Made by a program: the position numbers and the translations under genes. 29,144 nt of DNA from positions 1-29,144 of the IMG/VR virus record IMGVR_UViG_3300024341_000014. One strand, written 5' to 3'. Within the stretch, counting starts at the first letter, position 1. Each line of letters begins with the position of its first letter. Origin of the DNA: a virus. This document shows positions 12,701 through 21,254 of this stretch, piece by piece. The notes under the pieces are model-generated. The model made no database searches and was not told the DNA's origin. It saw only the letters and a list, made by a program, of their open reading frames with translations.

Positions 12701-13444
12701 GTGGAAAAGGCCCTCTACATCCCGATCGGCGAGGACAATTGGCTCGACTTCGATGTTTGGAACTCGTCGTCGGCCGATTGGCTCACCGGGGCTGTCAACG
12801 CGGATTTCACGATTCATCTCTTCCGCGATGGCGAATGGGTTTCCCCAACGGGTCTCTATGTCCATGAGATCGGGCATGGGGCATACCACGTCTCGAATTC
12901 CGCGACGCCTACCATCCCATATCAAAGCGCAGCCGAAGAGCAGGTCGTTATCCGGGTCAAGCACAGCACTTATGGGGGCTGGCGTCGGTTTTCGTTCTGG
13001 GCCAGGGACATATCCGGGGATGTTCCGACGGTTACTCAGATCGTCAACGCCATCATCGCCCTGCTCGGGATCAACGATCGGGCTCCGGGCACGGTGGTCA
13101 CGGTGAGTGAGTCGGTCTTCGAGGGGTTGCTCACAGAATTCGACAGCGGACCCACTTCGGAGGCCGTCAGTTATGAACCGATCGACGAGAGCGCCTTTTC
13201 GATCAGGACCCTGTTCACGGTCGACGATGTATCCGAGACCGATGAATATGAGAGGGCGAAGGCCGTTGCTCATTTCCGGACGGCGGACCTCGAAGAGCAT
13301 ATCGTGAGGGCGGATACGTTGCCATGGGAAAACGACACTGTGACGCGCTCCGACAGCACGGTATGGATCGTGCGCCGCATCCTCGGGATCAACGGGGGAA
13401 TCGTGACCGTTGAACTGACCAAGGACGAACGAAGGGTCTGGTGA
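12701..13444 (+). CDS. probable head-tail connector, two-part protein
   Basis: The protein is 247 residues, with a GTG start and AAGGGGG overlapping the preceding stop. Residues 1-110 form a beta-rich domain (WLDFDVWNSSSADWLTGAVN, then GLYVHEIGHGAYHVS and VVIRVKHSTYGGWRRFSFWA) resembling structural beta-sandwich modules. After a linker (VTQIVNAIIALLGI and VVTVSESVF), the C-terminal 90 residues end with SDSTVWIVRRILGINGGIVT and a final VELTKDER. This is the kind of strand pattern seen in lambda FII-like head-tail connectors. Its position just before the tail-completion gene supports a connector role. A fusion of two domains is inferred. The stop overlaps the next start (TGATG). Confidence 0.6.
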   Translation: MEKALYIPIGEDNWLDFDVWNSSSADWLTGAVNADFTIHLFRDGEWVSPTGLYVHEIGHGAYHVSNSATPTIPYQSAAEEQVVIRVKHSTYGGWRRFSFWARDISGDVPTVTQIVNAIIALLGINDRAPGTVVTVSESVFEGLLTEFDSGPTSEAVSYEPIDESAFSIRTLFTVDDVSETDEYERAKAVAHFRTADLEEHIVRADTLPWENDTVTRSDSTVWIVRRILGINGGIVTVELTKDERRVW

Positions 13445-14109
13445 TGAATCTCGGCGGACTCGCATTGAAGATCGGAATCCCATCGGCAATCCGGAATTCC
13501 GAGAAGGTTGCCGCCCACATTCGGAGGGCCAATCGATCCGCGATCCAGGCAACCGGCTTTTATCTCCGCCAGCAGATCAAAAATGCTGGACAGACCGGCA
13601 TTACAAGTCTTGGCTGGAAGCCTCAGAACCCGTACACGCTTCGCCTCCGAAAAGCGCATTGGGGGAAACAGCAATCGGCATGGGCAAAGGCCCTCGGTTA
13701 CTCGAAGATCAAAACCGTTCGCGGAGGACGCCGAAGACTTGCCGCAGGCTCTATCACTCTCGGGAGCGGAGATGAGTTGCCAATGCAACGGCTCGTCTCC
13801 ACGGTTCGTTATCAGTATCGAAGTTATCCGGAACGCGAGGTCATGCGGATCGGGTTCCTCACGCGGAATTTACAGCGGATCGCTGAGCGTCTCGCTTCGG
13901 GGTTCTCGATCCCGGTAACCAAGCGTTCAAGGAAATTCTTCTTCGCGATCGGGCTGCCTCTTCGCAAGGAGACAACCGCTTTCGTCGTCCCGGCGCGGCC
14001 TTTGATCGAGCCCGTTTACAACCGGGAGAAGGATAAGCTCGTCATCGGATACCGGCGGGTATTCTCTTTGAAGTTCGCGGGCGCACAAAATGACGTTCAC
14101 TTTCTTTGA
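13444..14109 (+). CDS. tail completion / minor tail protein (gpZ or HK97 gp10-like)
   Basis: The 221-residue basic protein begins at ATG 13444 within a TGATG overlap (GTG 13441 is the alternative). An early helix (SEKVAAHIRRANRSAIQATG and FYLRQQI) and a late PARPLIEPVY followed by a charged end fit the HK97 gp10/lambda Z pattern, where a PARPFL-like motif is common. Such proteins join the finished tail to the head. The position between connector and tail terminator matches. Assignment is by context and motif, not strong similarity. Confidence 0.65.
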   Translation: MNLGGLALKIGIPSAIRNSEKVAAHIRRANRSAIQATGFYLRQQIKNAGQTGITSLGWKPQNPYTLRLRKAHWGKQQSAWAKALGYSKIKTVRGGRRRLAAGSITLGSGDELPMQRLVSTVRYQYRSYPEREVMRIGFLTRNLQRIAERLASGFSIPVTKRSRKFFFAIGLPLRKETTAFVVPARPLIEPVYNREKDKLVIGYRRVFSLKFAGAQNDVHFL

Positions 14110-14118
14110 GAGGATCGC

Positions 14119-14616
14119 ATGGCCCCGTTGACCATGGACGCAATCGGCAAGGCCCTGCGGAACGCGATCCGCGATGATGCCGCGATCCTCGCCTATTGCG
14201 CGTCCGAATTCGGCTCTGCCTATGCGATCTATTACACCTCTGGGGGCCGAAAAGGGAATCCGACGCAGATCCAGTATCCGGCCTTCGTCCTTCGTCCACT
14301 GAACAAGGATATTGGCCAGGGCGAAGCGAAGACGGATCGCGCCTACGCCTTTTCCCTCGGCCTGGCGATCGAGGATGAAACCCAGACCGAAACGACCGAT
14401 GGGAACGGCGTGCTTTCGGTTGAGGCCGAAGGCCCGAAGGTGCTCGAGGATCTTCTCGACTTAGCGCGCACCGCGATGCGCTCGGTATCGACTGAGCTTT
14501 TCTTCAGCGAGGACACAATGGAGATGGACGAGACCGTTTTCTTCCCCGTGTTCTCGGCTGAAGTATCGATGCTCATCACCTATCCAATAACCCCAGGATT
14601 TGACCCGAGTTTGTAA
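14119..14616 (+). CDS. probable tail terminator (gpU-like)
   Basis: The 165-residue protein starts after GAGAGGA. It opens with a helix (MDAIGKALRNAIRDDAAILA), followed by beta strands (YPAFVLRPLN, then TDRAYAFSLGLAIEDETQTE) and a long helix (EDLLDLARTAMRSV). It ends in strands (EVSMLITYPI). This alpha-beta order fits tail terminators that cap the tail tube. It lies directly before the tube gene, as U precedes V in lambda. No unique motif proves the call. Confidence 0.62.
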   Translation: MAPLTMDAIGKALRNAIRDDAAILAYCASEFGSAYAIYYTSGGRKGNPTQIQYPAFVLRPLNKDIGQGEAKTDRAYAFSLGLAIEDETQTETTDGNGVLSVEAEGPKVLEDLLDLARTAMRSVSTELFFSEDTMEMDETVFFPVFSAEVSMLITYPITPGFDPSL

Positions 14617-14631
14617 CAGGAGGGCCGAAAA

Positions 14632-15582
14632 ATGGCTCAGGCAAGAGGAAGCGCCGCACAGATCGTGATCGATTTTGAAACCACCTACGGGAGCGATCCG
14701 GTAGCCCCTGCCGGGATTTTGATGCCGTTCAATCCTCCATTCGGCCTCAAGGCCGATCAGAATATGACGATCCCCCAGACTATCCGAGGGGTTCGCGACG
14801 CGACCGAGCCCATCTTCGGAAACCGAGACGTGCGCGGGTCGATCTCGGTTCCGGTTGATCTGATCGCCATTGGTTATTGGCTGCGCGCATTGCTCGGCAG
14901 CCCGGCGACCAATCAAAGCGTCGCCCCTTACGTTCATATCTTCAAGCCGGCGTCGTCAATCCCGAGCCTCGTCGTTGATGTCGGTCACACGGACATCACC
15001 CAATTCCTCAAGTACAACGGGGTCAAGGTGGACTCAATGGCCCTCGATTTCAGCGGAGACGGTGAGATCGTCGCGGCTATGGATCTCATTGGTGCGAACG
15101 TTGCGGCCTCCGGTACGGCCTATGACGCAACACCGACGAGTCTAACCTTCACCCGCCTTTCGATGCCGCAGGTGACGCTCGAAGAGGGCGGAGGCGCTTT
15201 GTCCAACGCGAAGATTATCAACCTCTCGATCAAGAACAGCCTTGATCCCGATTCCTTCGTGATCGGTGGCGGCGGCATCCGTGGCGCTCTCCCGGAGGGG
15301 ACCTGTACAGTGACCGGAAAGGTCACCGCGATGTTTGAAAACCTCACCCTCTACAACAAGGCTCTGAACAACACCGAGTCGAGCCTCGAAGTCATCATGA
15401 CGAGCGGTAGCTACAGCCTCAGCATCCTGGTCCCAGAGCTCAAGTACAAGCTCACGAGCCCGGTCGTCCAGACCCAGGGCGGCGTCTATGTCGAACTGGA
15501 ATTCTCCGGGTATTATGAGAACGGAGCGGACGCGGCATGTCTCAAGGTGACGCTGGTCAATACGCATTCGGCTTACGCATGA
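14632..15582 (+). CDS. major tail tube protein
   Basis: The 316-residue protein has AGGAGG upstream of ATG 14632. The N terminus (QIVIDFETTYGSDPVAPAGI) and the following PFGLKADQNM, IFGNRDVRGSISVPVDLIAI and YNGVKVDSMALDFSGDGEI segments are the standard pattern of tube proteins that recognise a short peptide start, a beta-sandwich with a long loop and repeated G/D turns. Length and position between terminator and chaperone genes agree. It polymerises into the non-contractile tube around the tape measure. Confidence 0.82.
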   Translation: MAQARGSAAQIVIDFETTYGSDPVAPAGILMPFNPPFGLKADQNMTIPQTIRGVRDATEPIFGNRDVRGSISVPVDLIAIGYWLRALLGSPATNQSVAPYVHIFKPASSIPSLVVDVGHTDITQFLKYNGVKVDSMALDFSGDGEIVAAMDLIGANVAASGTAYDATPTSLTFTRLSMPQVTLEEGGGALSNAKIINLSIKNSLDPDSFVIGGGGIRGALPEGTCTVTGKVTAMFENLTLYNKALNNTESSLEVIMTSGSYSLSILVPELKYKLTSPVVQTQGGVYVELEFSGYYENGADAACLKVTLVNTHSAYA

Positions 15583-15591
15583 GGTGGCCTC

Positions 15592-16488
15592 ATGAAGGCT
15601 GCCGTCTTCAGCATGCAAGCCAACTGGTCCGGGCGCGAGGTCCGAGAGGCTATCCGGAAGGGTCTTGATCGCAGGGGCTACCCAACGTCCCTCCGAAGTC
15701 TTGAAGATCCAGGGCTTGACGATTGGGATGTTGCCGCGGTCTGGGGCTTTCGTCCTCCGATCCCGGAGTATGTTTCGAAGTGGGTCTCTGCCGGGCGTCG
15801 CGTCTTCGTCTGCGAACTTGGGCATCTGAGGCGCGCCAAGGCCCGTTTTCACCCGGACGGCCGGTTTGAGCGCTTGCATGATCAAGATGCCTATTATCAA
15901 TTCGGCATCGGGAAACTGAACTGGCTCCCCCCTCCCCTATCGTGCCTATCCGATCGTTTTGACGCTCTGGCTATCGATCGCGCGACCTGCCCGCAACAGA
16001 CTGGAGACATGGTGCTGATCGCCGGGCAAACGGTAGGCGATGCCTCCCACAACGTGGGATTCCGTGACATGGTCGCATGGACCGGGAAGACCGTGGAGGC
16101 CGTGCGCTCCTCCACCTCGCGCAAGCTCGCCTTCCGGCCGCACCCGAAACAGGCGCTTTCGATCAAGGACGGCCCCCTCGTGCGTCCGATCGGCGTCGAC
16201 GAATACCGGAACCCGGTTAACCCACTGTCGAATGACCTCAAGGACTCTTGGGCCATGGTCACGATCTGCTCGACATCCGGCCAGGAGGCACTGCTCTCCG
16301 GGATCCCCGTCTTCTGCGAGCCGTGGGCAATCTACTCTGAGGTTGCGAACATGGATCTTCGAAAACTCGACTCTCCGGAATGGAAGGATACCTCCGACTA
16401 TTTCAACCGGCTGGCCTATGCACAATGGACGATTCTCGAGATTTCTGACGGCATACCCTTCGAATTCTTGAGCGGATTTCCAAACTGA
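15592..16488 (+). CDS. glycosyltransferase-like (capsule-polysaccharide-synthesis type) protein
   Basis: The 298-residue protein starts after a GAGGTGG site. The N-terminal half has a Rossmann-like outline (VAAVWGF, then RVFVCELGHL). The second half holds VLIAGQTVGDASH, RKLAFRPHPKQ, VTICSTSGQEALLSGIPVF and RLAYAQWTILEISDG. These resemble the GT-B nucleotide-sugar domain of capsule polysaccharide synthesis proteins: RPHP, then ST-G-EAL--GIPV. It could modify host surface sugars or virion proteins. The gene interrupts the tube-to-chaperone order, so it looks like an acquired cargo gene. Bases 15976-16019 recur, 41/44 identical, at 2382-2425. Substrate and activity are unknown. Confidence 0.68.
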   Translation: MKAAVFSMQANWSGREVREAIRKGLDRRGYPTSLRSLEDPGLDDWDVAAVWGFRPPIPEYVSKWVSAGRRVFVCELGHLRRAKARFHPDGRFERLHDQDAYYQFGIGKLNWLPPPLSCLSDRFDALAIDRATCPQQTGDMVLIAGQTVGDASHNVGFRDMVAWTGKTVEAVRSSTSRKLAFRPHPKQALSIKDGPLVRPIGVDEYRNPVNPLSNDLKDSWAMVTICSTSGQEALLSGIPVFCEPWAIYSEVANMDLRKLDSPEWKDTSDYFNRLAYAQWTILEISDGIPFEFLSGFPN

Positions 16489-16498
16489 AAGGCGCGAG

Positions 16499-16906
16499 AT
16501 GGGAGATGGGACCACAGCGGCGGCAGAGAGCTTATTCGGAATTCCCATCAAGGATCTCGGCGCATGGGGCATTCTTGCGGTCATCGCAATTCGATACCTT
16601 CTGGAGGGCGGGCAAGTGAGCCTTCGGTTATACAAGACAAGGCGCAATGGCAAGAACGGGCAAGGCAATGAGCCAGGGGGAAAGGTGGAGCAAATTGTCA
16701 TCTGCCCCCTGGACCGCGCGGGGACGACAGAGAAGGTCAATACGATCGAACGGCATGTGGAGCAAATCGAGGCCCGCATGCTGCCTCAAGAGATCTTTCT
16801 CGAAATGCAGAAGGGGATAGGAAAGACCAATGAGCACCTGGCGAAGCTCGTTATGATCCTCGAGGATCGCAGAGCGCAAAAACTGGAGGTCGGCCATGAT
16901 TTTTGA
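16499..16906 (+). CDS. single-helix membrane protein of unknown function
   Basis: The 135-residue protein starts at ATG 16499 after AAAGG. Residues about 21-38 (AWGILAVIAIRYLLEGGQ) form one membrane helix. After a basic, flexible stretch (KTRRNGKNGQG), the C-terminal 60 residues (VNTIERHVEQIEARMLPQEI, then KTNEHLAKLVMILEDRRAQK) look like a coiled coil facing the cytoplasm. The shape recalls some holin-accessory proteins, but the position within tail genes does not help. The stop overlaps the next gene by 11 bases. Confidence 0.62.
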   Translation: MGDGTTAAAESLFGIPIKDLGAWGILAVIAIRYLLEGGQVSLRLYKTRRNGKNGQGNEPGGKVEQIVICPLDRAGTTEKVNTIERHVEQIEARMLPQEIFLEMQKGIGKTNEHLAKLVMILEDRRAQKLEVGHDF

Positions 16907-17291
16907 GGACGAAGGCTTCGGCGATCGGAATATCAAGGTCATGATCGAAGGCGAAGAGGTTTCTTTTACGGTCGCGCGAGAGGACTTCCGGGCCGTGCTC
17001 AAGGCCTACAAATCGGCCAGAGACGCCGGTCTTATCGATCCTGGAGCCCCTGGGAATAATGGGACGCGGGATCCTGTTGCCGGGATCGCCGTTTACAATT
17101 TTCAATTGATGAGCCTCATCAAGTCGTGGAAGAGCCTCGTCTCCCCAAACGGAAAAGAGGTCCCTTGTACTGACGAAAGAAAGCTCCGATTCTTCGGAAA
17201 ATACCCGGCCGCCCTCTTTGAGATCGGGAGACAGCTTGAGGCCGCAGAGGAGGCGGAAGTAAAAAACTCCGCGACCTCGCAGCCTGGGTAA
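16896..17291 (+). CDS. tail assembly chaperone, short form (gpG-like)
   Basis: The 131-residue product is read in the zero frame from ATG 16896, preceded by CTGGAGG. It is acidic and helical (VAREDFRAVLKAYKSARDAG, then FFGKYPAALFEIGRQLEAAE) with no enzyme motif. It lies directly before the tape measure, the position of lambda G. Codons 122-124 (GTA AAA AAC) contain the slippery heptamer A AAA AAC. Most ribosomes would stop at TAA 17289, while some shift -1 into the overlapping frame. Such proteins coat the tape measure during tail assembly and are absent from the virion. Confidence 0.78.
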   Translation: MIFEDEGFGDRNIKVMIEGEEVSFTVAREDFRAVLKAYKSARDAGLIDPGAPGNNGTRDPVAGIAVYNFQLMSLIKSWKSLVSPNGKEVPCTDERKLRFFGKYPAALFEIGRQLEAAEEAEVKNSATSQPG

Positions 17292-17318
17292 GCCGATACC
17301 GGCCGGAGGTGTGCGAGG
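17261..17318 (+). promoter_or_regulatory. programmed -1 frameshift signal: slippery site plus stem
   Basis: The heptamer A AAA AAC (17261-17267) is in the right phase for simultaneous slippage. Seven bases later CCTCGCA (17275-17281) can pair with TGCGAGG (17312-17318), a 7-bp GC-rich stem whose loop contains the zero-frame stop. Slippery site, 5-9 base spacer and downstream structure are the classic elements. Confidence 0.8.
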
Positions 17319-17596
17319 CATGCAGGGACGCGAACAAGGCAAGGCCTGTTGAATGCGCTGGATGCACCCAGGAGAGGCCCTTGGATATCGGGATCAACCG
17401 CCTTGTGGCATGGGCATTTCAGAGGCTTTCCGGTGGGCTCTGGGACGGGATGGGAGGGGTCAACGTGCAGGGCATCGCCGCAGGACTTGAAGCCCTAGGC
17501 GTCGTCGGACGGTTGCGAGGTCTTTTGACGGAAAAGCTTATCGACTTGGCCGGAATGATCCAAACTGAAAATCGGAAGAGACGCGATGTCAAATAA
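17309..17596 (+). CDS. tail assembly chaperone extension (gpT-like), read by -1 frameshift
   Basis: This frame lies -1 relative to the short chaperone and is continuously open from the slippery site to TAA 17594-17596. A ribosome shifting at 17267 would make a fusion of about 233 residues, adding LRDLAAWVSRYRPEVCEACR and onward. The GTG at 17309 is only the first start codon inside the frame; independent initiation is unlikely. The extension contains CEAC and CAGC pairs that could bind zinc, and a helical tail (GLEALGVVGRLRGLLTEKLI). In lambda the T part of GT contacts tail tube subunits. The end overlaps the tape measure start by 11 bases. Confidence 0.75.
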   Translation: MCEACRDANKARPVECAGCTQERPLDIGINRLVAWAFQRLSGGLWDGMGGVNVQGIAAGLEALGVVGRLRGLLTEKLIDLAGMIQTENRKRRDVK

Positions 17597-20198
17597 GGTC
17601 GTAATCGAACTCGAAACCAAGGATAACGCGACCGCCGTCTTTCTGCGCGGCATCAGCGGCATGAAGCTTGGCCTTGCCGATCTGGAGAAGATGGCTGGCC
17701 AAAGCCTCGGCCGAACCAGCGCAGGCCTTAAGGAACTCGGCGGCGCGGCGGCCTTCATGGGCGGCCAGACCGGGAAGACCTTCGAGCGTCTTACGTCCGG
17801 ATGGATGAAATTCGGAACGGTGCTAGCCGTCGGGTACGCGGTCAAGTCCGCCGTCTCAGGGATCTGGGATCTGCATAAGGAAATCACGGCGCTCGTTGAT
17901 GGTACCGCAGATTTTGCCGGGCGCATCGGCATATCCGTCGAGGCCCTTTCGAAACTCGACTATGCCGCGAAGATGACGGACGCCGGGGTTGAGACGCTTC
18001 ATTCGTCCCTCCAGAAGATGGCCCGCAGCATCTCGGAAGCAGCCCAGGGCATGGGGAAGGCCAAGGATGCATTCAAGGCCCTGGGGCTCGATATCGCGAA
18101 GCTCGCCGTCGAAAAACCAGACCAACAGTTCATGGACATCGTCCGGGCAATGGAGCGAGTCGGCAATCAGGGCGACCGGGTTCGCCTGGCATTCCAGATT
18201 TTCGGCAAGGGCTCCGGGCCGCTCGTCCAGATGTTGAACGAGGGGACCAGGGGTCTGAACCGCTTCTTCGACGAAGCTGAAAAGAGCGGGAACGTCATCG
18301 GCGCGGAGATGGCTGAGAACGCGGAGAAGGCCGAAGAAGCGATGAAGCGATTGGATGCGGCGGTCTTGGGGCTGAAGATCCAGTTTGCACAGGGGCTAAG
18401 CCCTGCCATTACTGGGATCATCGAAGATCTGACAATGCTTCTTGTTACGTTTGAGAAGGGGATCGCGTTGATTTTGGGAGAGGCAATTCCCGCAGCACTC
18501 GAAAAACTAAAGGGGAATTACCGTCGGACTATTGAAGGACTGAGACAGGAACAGGCGTGGGGAAATCTTGGGCTCCCGCCATCATGGGCGGAAAGGATAG
18601 GGCTCGGCCCCATACAGGCAGAGAGAGGTGTTGGACCGGAACGCCCTGAGATGCCACGATTCAATTGGCGCTCTGAGACAGAGGCGAAGCAATTACCCCC
18701 TCTTCCTTTGGTCATGACTAAAGAGCAAGAAAAGGCCCTCAAGAAATACGAGGACCTCCACCGAGAGGTAACCGAGCAGATCGCGGCTCTCACCCAAGGC
18801 GAATTCGAGGGCAAGCGCGAGAAGCTTCGGCAATGGCTTGCCGAAGCCGAGAAGACATACAAGGCCGCCGGGAAGCCCATCGAGGAACTTAAGCGAAATG
18901 CAGAGCTCCAGTTCGATGAAATCGGCCGGGCGGAGCGAACGAGCATCCTCGACAAGTCCGTGAGCCTCTATGATGAACTGGCCAAAAACCAGTCTTCCAC
19001 CGTCGCCGATCTCCGGAATCTCTGGGATGCCTATGCTAAATGGCGCTTGGAGAAGATCGAGGCAGAGGCAGCGGCCCTCCGAAAGCAGGAGGTCCCCGAG
19101 GGGGTTGTTTATGCCGTGACCGCGGCCCGAAGGATGGAGGTTGAGGCGGAGCCGCAACGAGAGATCCGGGACAAGTCCGTGAGCCTCTACGAGGAGATTT
19201 TCCGGCAGCAATCAACGAAGGCCACTCAGTTGAGCGGCCTCTGGGAGCAGTATAAGACTCTCCGCCTGCGGCAGATCGAGGAGGAGGCCGACAGGCTTCG
19301 AAAGCTCGGGGTTGCCGAAGACCTCGTGACGGCCGCCGTCGAAGCCCAGAAGAAGGCGCTTGATCGGGGTCTTGAACCCCGTCGCGGGACTCGCGAATGG
19401 ATCGATATGCGGATGGAGGAGGTCCGGAAAGGCGGGGCGAGGGACAAGGAACTCGACCGGTCTCGACGCGAGATGGAACTTCAATATGCCGAAGAACTCG
19501 GGATCGGACGCGGACGCGGCGCCCGCATGGGGCTGGAGCAGTTCACCGACGATCTCGGGACGCAGGCCTCGAGATGGGCAGATATCTCTCGTGGGGCGGC
19601 GGAGTCAATCACCGGCTCGATGGGCGATGCCTTCTCAGACATGATCCTCGGTACGAAATCCGTGTCAGAGGCCTTTGCCGAGATGGCAAATCAAATCATA
19701 GCCGACATCACCAGGATAATGATTCGCAAGGCAATAGTCGAACCGATTGCCGGCGGCATCCTCGGAGCCTTCGGCATCGGGCATGAAGGCGGGACGATCT
19801 CGACCGAAGGTATTGAACGATTCCATGCCGGAGGCAAGCTCGGTCCCCGTGAGCGGGTGATCATCGTTGAGATGGACGAGGTGGTCATCCGTAAGGAGGC
19901 GGCCCGAAAAATCCCGCGCTCCTTCTGGGAGGGGATAAATCGCATGCACGAGGGCGGGTTTGTCGGCGGATCGCCCAGACCGTTCATCATGCATTCAGGA
20001 GGGCCGATTCCCCAGGAACCTCAACGCGCTTCCGGGGAACAACCAAAGATCCAGATCAACATGGTGAACAAGAGCGGGGTTCCTCTCCAGGCCGAAGCCG
20101 GAGACATTCGGTTCGACGGACGCGGGTATGTGGCCGATGTGTGGCTCGATCTCTACCACAATAACCGGGGCTTCCGCCAATCCATCGGGAGGAGATGA
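17586..20198 (+). CDS. tape measure protein
   Basis: The 870-residue protein is the longest tail gene after the J-like one and directly follows the chaperone pair. The N-terminal 200 residues have the usual tape measure pattern, with hydrophobic helices (WMKFGTVLAVGYAVKSAVSG). The next region (DFAGRIGISVEALSKLDYAA, then RAMERVGNQGDRVRLAFQIF) and its FGKGSGPLVQML resemble the common tail length domain. The middle is long coiled coil containing a 73-residue tandem repeat. Near the C terminus are hydrophobic stretches (AGGILGAFGIG) and Gly/His-rich HEGG motifs. Using the known rough scale of 0.15 nm per residue, a tail near 130 nm is predicted. Confidence 0.88.
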   Translation: MSNKVVIELETKDNATAVFLRGISGMKLGLADLEKMAGQSLGRTSAGLKELGGAAAFMGGQTGKTFERLTSGWMKFGTVLAVGYAVKSAVSGIWDLHKEITALVDGTADFAGRIGISVEALSKLDYAAKMTDAGVETLHSSLQKMARSISEAAQGMGKAKDAFKALGLDIAKLAVEKPDQQFMDIVRAMERVGNQGDRVRLAFQIFGKGSGPLVQMLNEGTRGLNRFFDEAEKSGNVIGAEMAENAEKAEEAMKRLDAAVLGLKIQFAQGLSPAITGIIEDLTMLLVTFEKGIALILGEAIPAALEKLKGNYRRTIEGLRQEQAWGNLGLPPSWAERIGLGPIQAERGVGPERPEMPRFNWRSETEAKQLPPLPLVMTKEQEKALKKYEDLHREVTEQIAALTQGEFEGKREKLRQWLAEAEKTYKAAGKPIEELKRNAELQFDEIGRAERTSILDKSVSLYDELAKNQSSTVADLRNLWDAYAKWRLEKIEAEAAALRKQEVPEGVVYAVTAARRMEVEAEPQREIRDKSVSLYEEIFRQQSTKATQLSGLWEQYKTLRLRQIEEEADRLRKLGVAEDLVTAAVEAQKKALDRGLEPRRGTREWIDMRMEEVRKGGARDKELDRSRREMELQYAEELGIGRGRGARMGLEQFTDDLGTQASRWADISRGAAESITGSMGDAFSDMILGTKSVSEAFAEMANQIIADITRIMIRKAIVEPIAGGILGAFGIGHEGGTISTEGIERFHAGGKLGPRERVIIVEMDEVVIRKEAARKIPRSFWEGINRMHEGGFVGGSPRPFIMHSGGPIPQEPQRASGEQPKIQINMVNKSGVPLQAEAGDIRFDGRGYVADVWLDLYHNNRGFRQSIGRR
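18951..19388 (+). repeat. 73-residue tandem repeat within the tape measure gene
   Basis: Two units start with DKSVSLY at 18951 and 19170, a period of 219 bases. The first 20 bases (GACAAGTCCGTGAGCCTCTA) are identical. Both continue with a WxxYxxxRLxxIExEAxxLRK pattern before diverging. Such units change tail length in whole steps. Confidence 0.75.
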
Positions 20199-20200
20199 GT

Positions 20201-20638
20201 ATGCCTGAGATCTTCCCATCCACTATCAGGGCGCCCGCTTCAATGCGTACAGTTGACCGCGTCTTCGGCTTGGAGACGCCATTCGAAAGCGGGCATTCCC
20301 AAAGTCGCGCGAAGACCACGCGGAAGATCAAGTTGATTGATGTCTCATGGCACCTCATCCCAACTGACGAATATCTCGACCTAGTTGCCTTTTTCCGAGA
20401 TGTCGGGAACTTCGATGCATTCTACTGGCAATGGCCGCTCGGGATGTATGGGGAACCGGGCTTCGGGGGTATTTCACAGACGGATGATGATGGAACGGGC
20501 TTTGGGCAGACGGAACAAGAAGTCGGGTACGGTGAAGGACTCGTGTTTCTCATGAGATTTGTAGAACCCGAATTACAGGCGGAATATTCAACCGAGTTCG
20601 ACCGGTGGAACGTCGCAACGCGCATGAAACAGGTCTGA
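20201..20638 (+). CDS. minor tail protein (gpM position)
   Basis: The protein is about 145 residues. ATG 20201 is preferred over 20195 because GGGAGGAG lies eight bases upstream. It has RAKTTRKIKLIDVSWHLI, then LVAFFRDVGNFDAFYWQWPL, typical of small tail-tip proteins of the lambda M/DUF2460-like kind that attach the tip to the end of the tape measure complex. It follows the tape measure and precedes the L-like protein, as in lambda. The family is supported by position and outline only. Confidence 0.62.
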   Translation: MPEIFPSTIRAPASMRTVDRVFGLETPFESGHSQSRAKTTRKIKLIDVSWHLIPTDEYLDLVAFFRDVGNFDAFYWQWPLGMYGEPGFGGISQTDDDGTGFGQTEQEVGYGEGLVFLMRFVEPELQAEYSTEFDRWNVATRMKQV

Positions 20639-20639
20639 A

Positions 20640-21254
20640 ATGCTCTCAATCCCCGCTGAACTGATCGCGAAGAAAAATGCGCTCTACCAGAGCGGCGCGG
20701 TCATCGAACTACTCGAAATCCAGATCTCCGAATCCGCACAGACGCTACGCCTTACGAGCAACGATGAGGATGTTGAATGGAGTGGATACACCTGGACGCG
20801 GTTCCCATTCCGAGGCGGAGAGGTTTCGGAATCATCTGATGGGGATCTCCCGAGACTCGATGTCCAAGTATCGAATGTGAGCCGGGTCATGCAGGGGTAT
20901 ATCGAGCAGACGGAGAACGGCCTGGTTGGGGACACGGTGATCTATCGACTCGTGCACTCGAATCATCTGGACCAGGATCCATATCTGACCGAGACCTTCG
21001 AGATCGTCGGCACGCGATGTGATGTAGTTTGGGTGACGTTTACTCTGGGGGCCGAGAACTTTCTGTTCCGGCGATTCCCGTTGAACACATTCAAGAGGAA
21101 CGTCTGCCGCTGGAGACAGTTCAAGGGCACGCAATGCGGATATATGGGGGCAGCGACAACCTGTGATCGAAAGCTGTCGACGTGTATCGGATATGCAAAT
21201 GAAGCCCGCTATGGTGGTTTTCCTGGGCTACTCGATGGGTTCTTCGATGTCTGA
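20640..21254 (+). CDS. minor tail protein L-like, with four-cysteine C-terminal cluster
   Basis: The 204-residue protein has an N-terminal beta domain (VIELLEIQISESAQTLRLTS, then GYTWTRFPFRGGEVSESSDG). Its C-terminal part holds Cys156, Cys166, Cys175 and Cys182 in a CRWRQFKGTQCGYMGAATTC arrangement. Lambda gpL and relatives hold an iron-sulfur cluster with four similarly placed cysteines in the tail tip, so the same is likely here. It sits between M-like and NlpC/P60-like genes, exactly the lambda order, and its end overlaps the next start by eight bases. Confidence 0.8.
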   Translation: MLSIPAELIAKKNALYQSGAVIELLEIQISESAQTLRLTSNDEDVEWSGYTWTRFPFRGGEVSESSDGDLPRLDVQVSNVSRVMQGYIEQTENGLVGDTVIYRLVHSNHLDQDPYLTETFEIVGTRCDVVWVTFTLGAENFLFRRFPLNTFKRNVCRWRQFKGTQCGYMGAATTCDRKLSTCIGYANEARYGGFPGLLDGFFDV

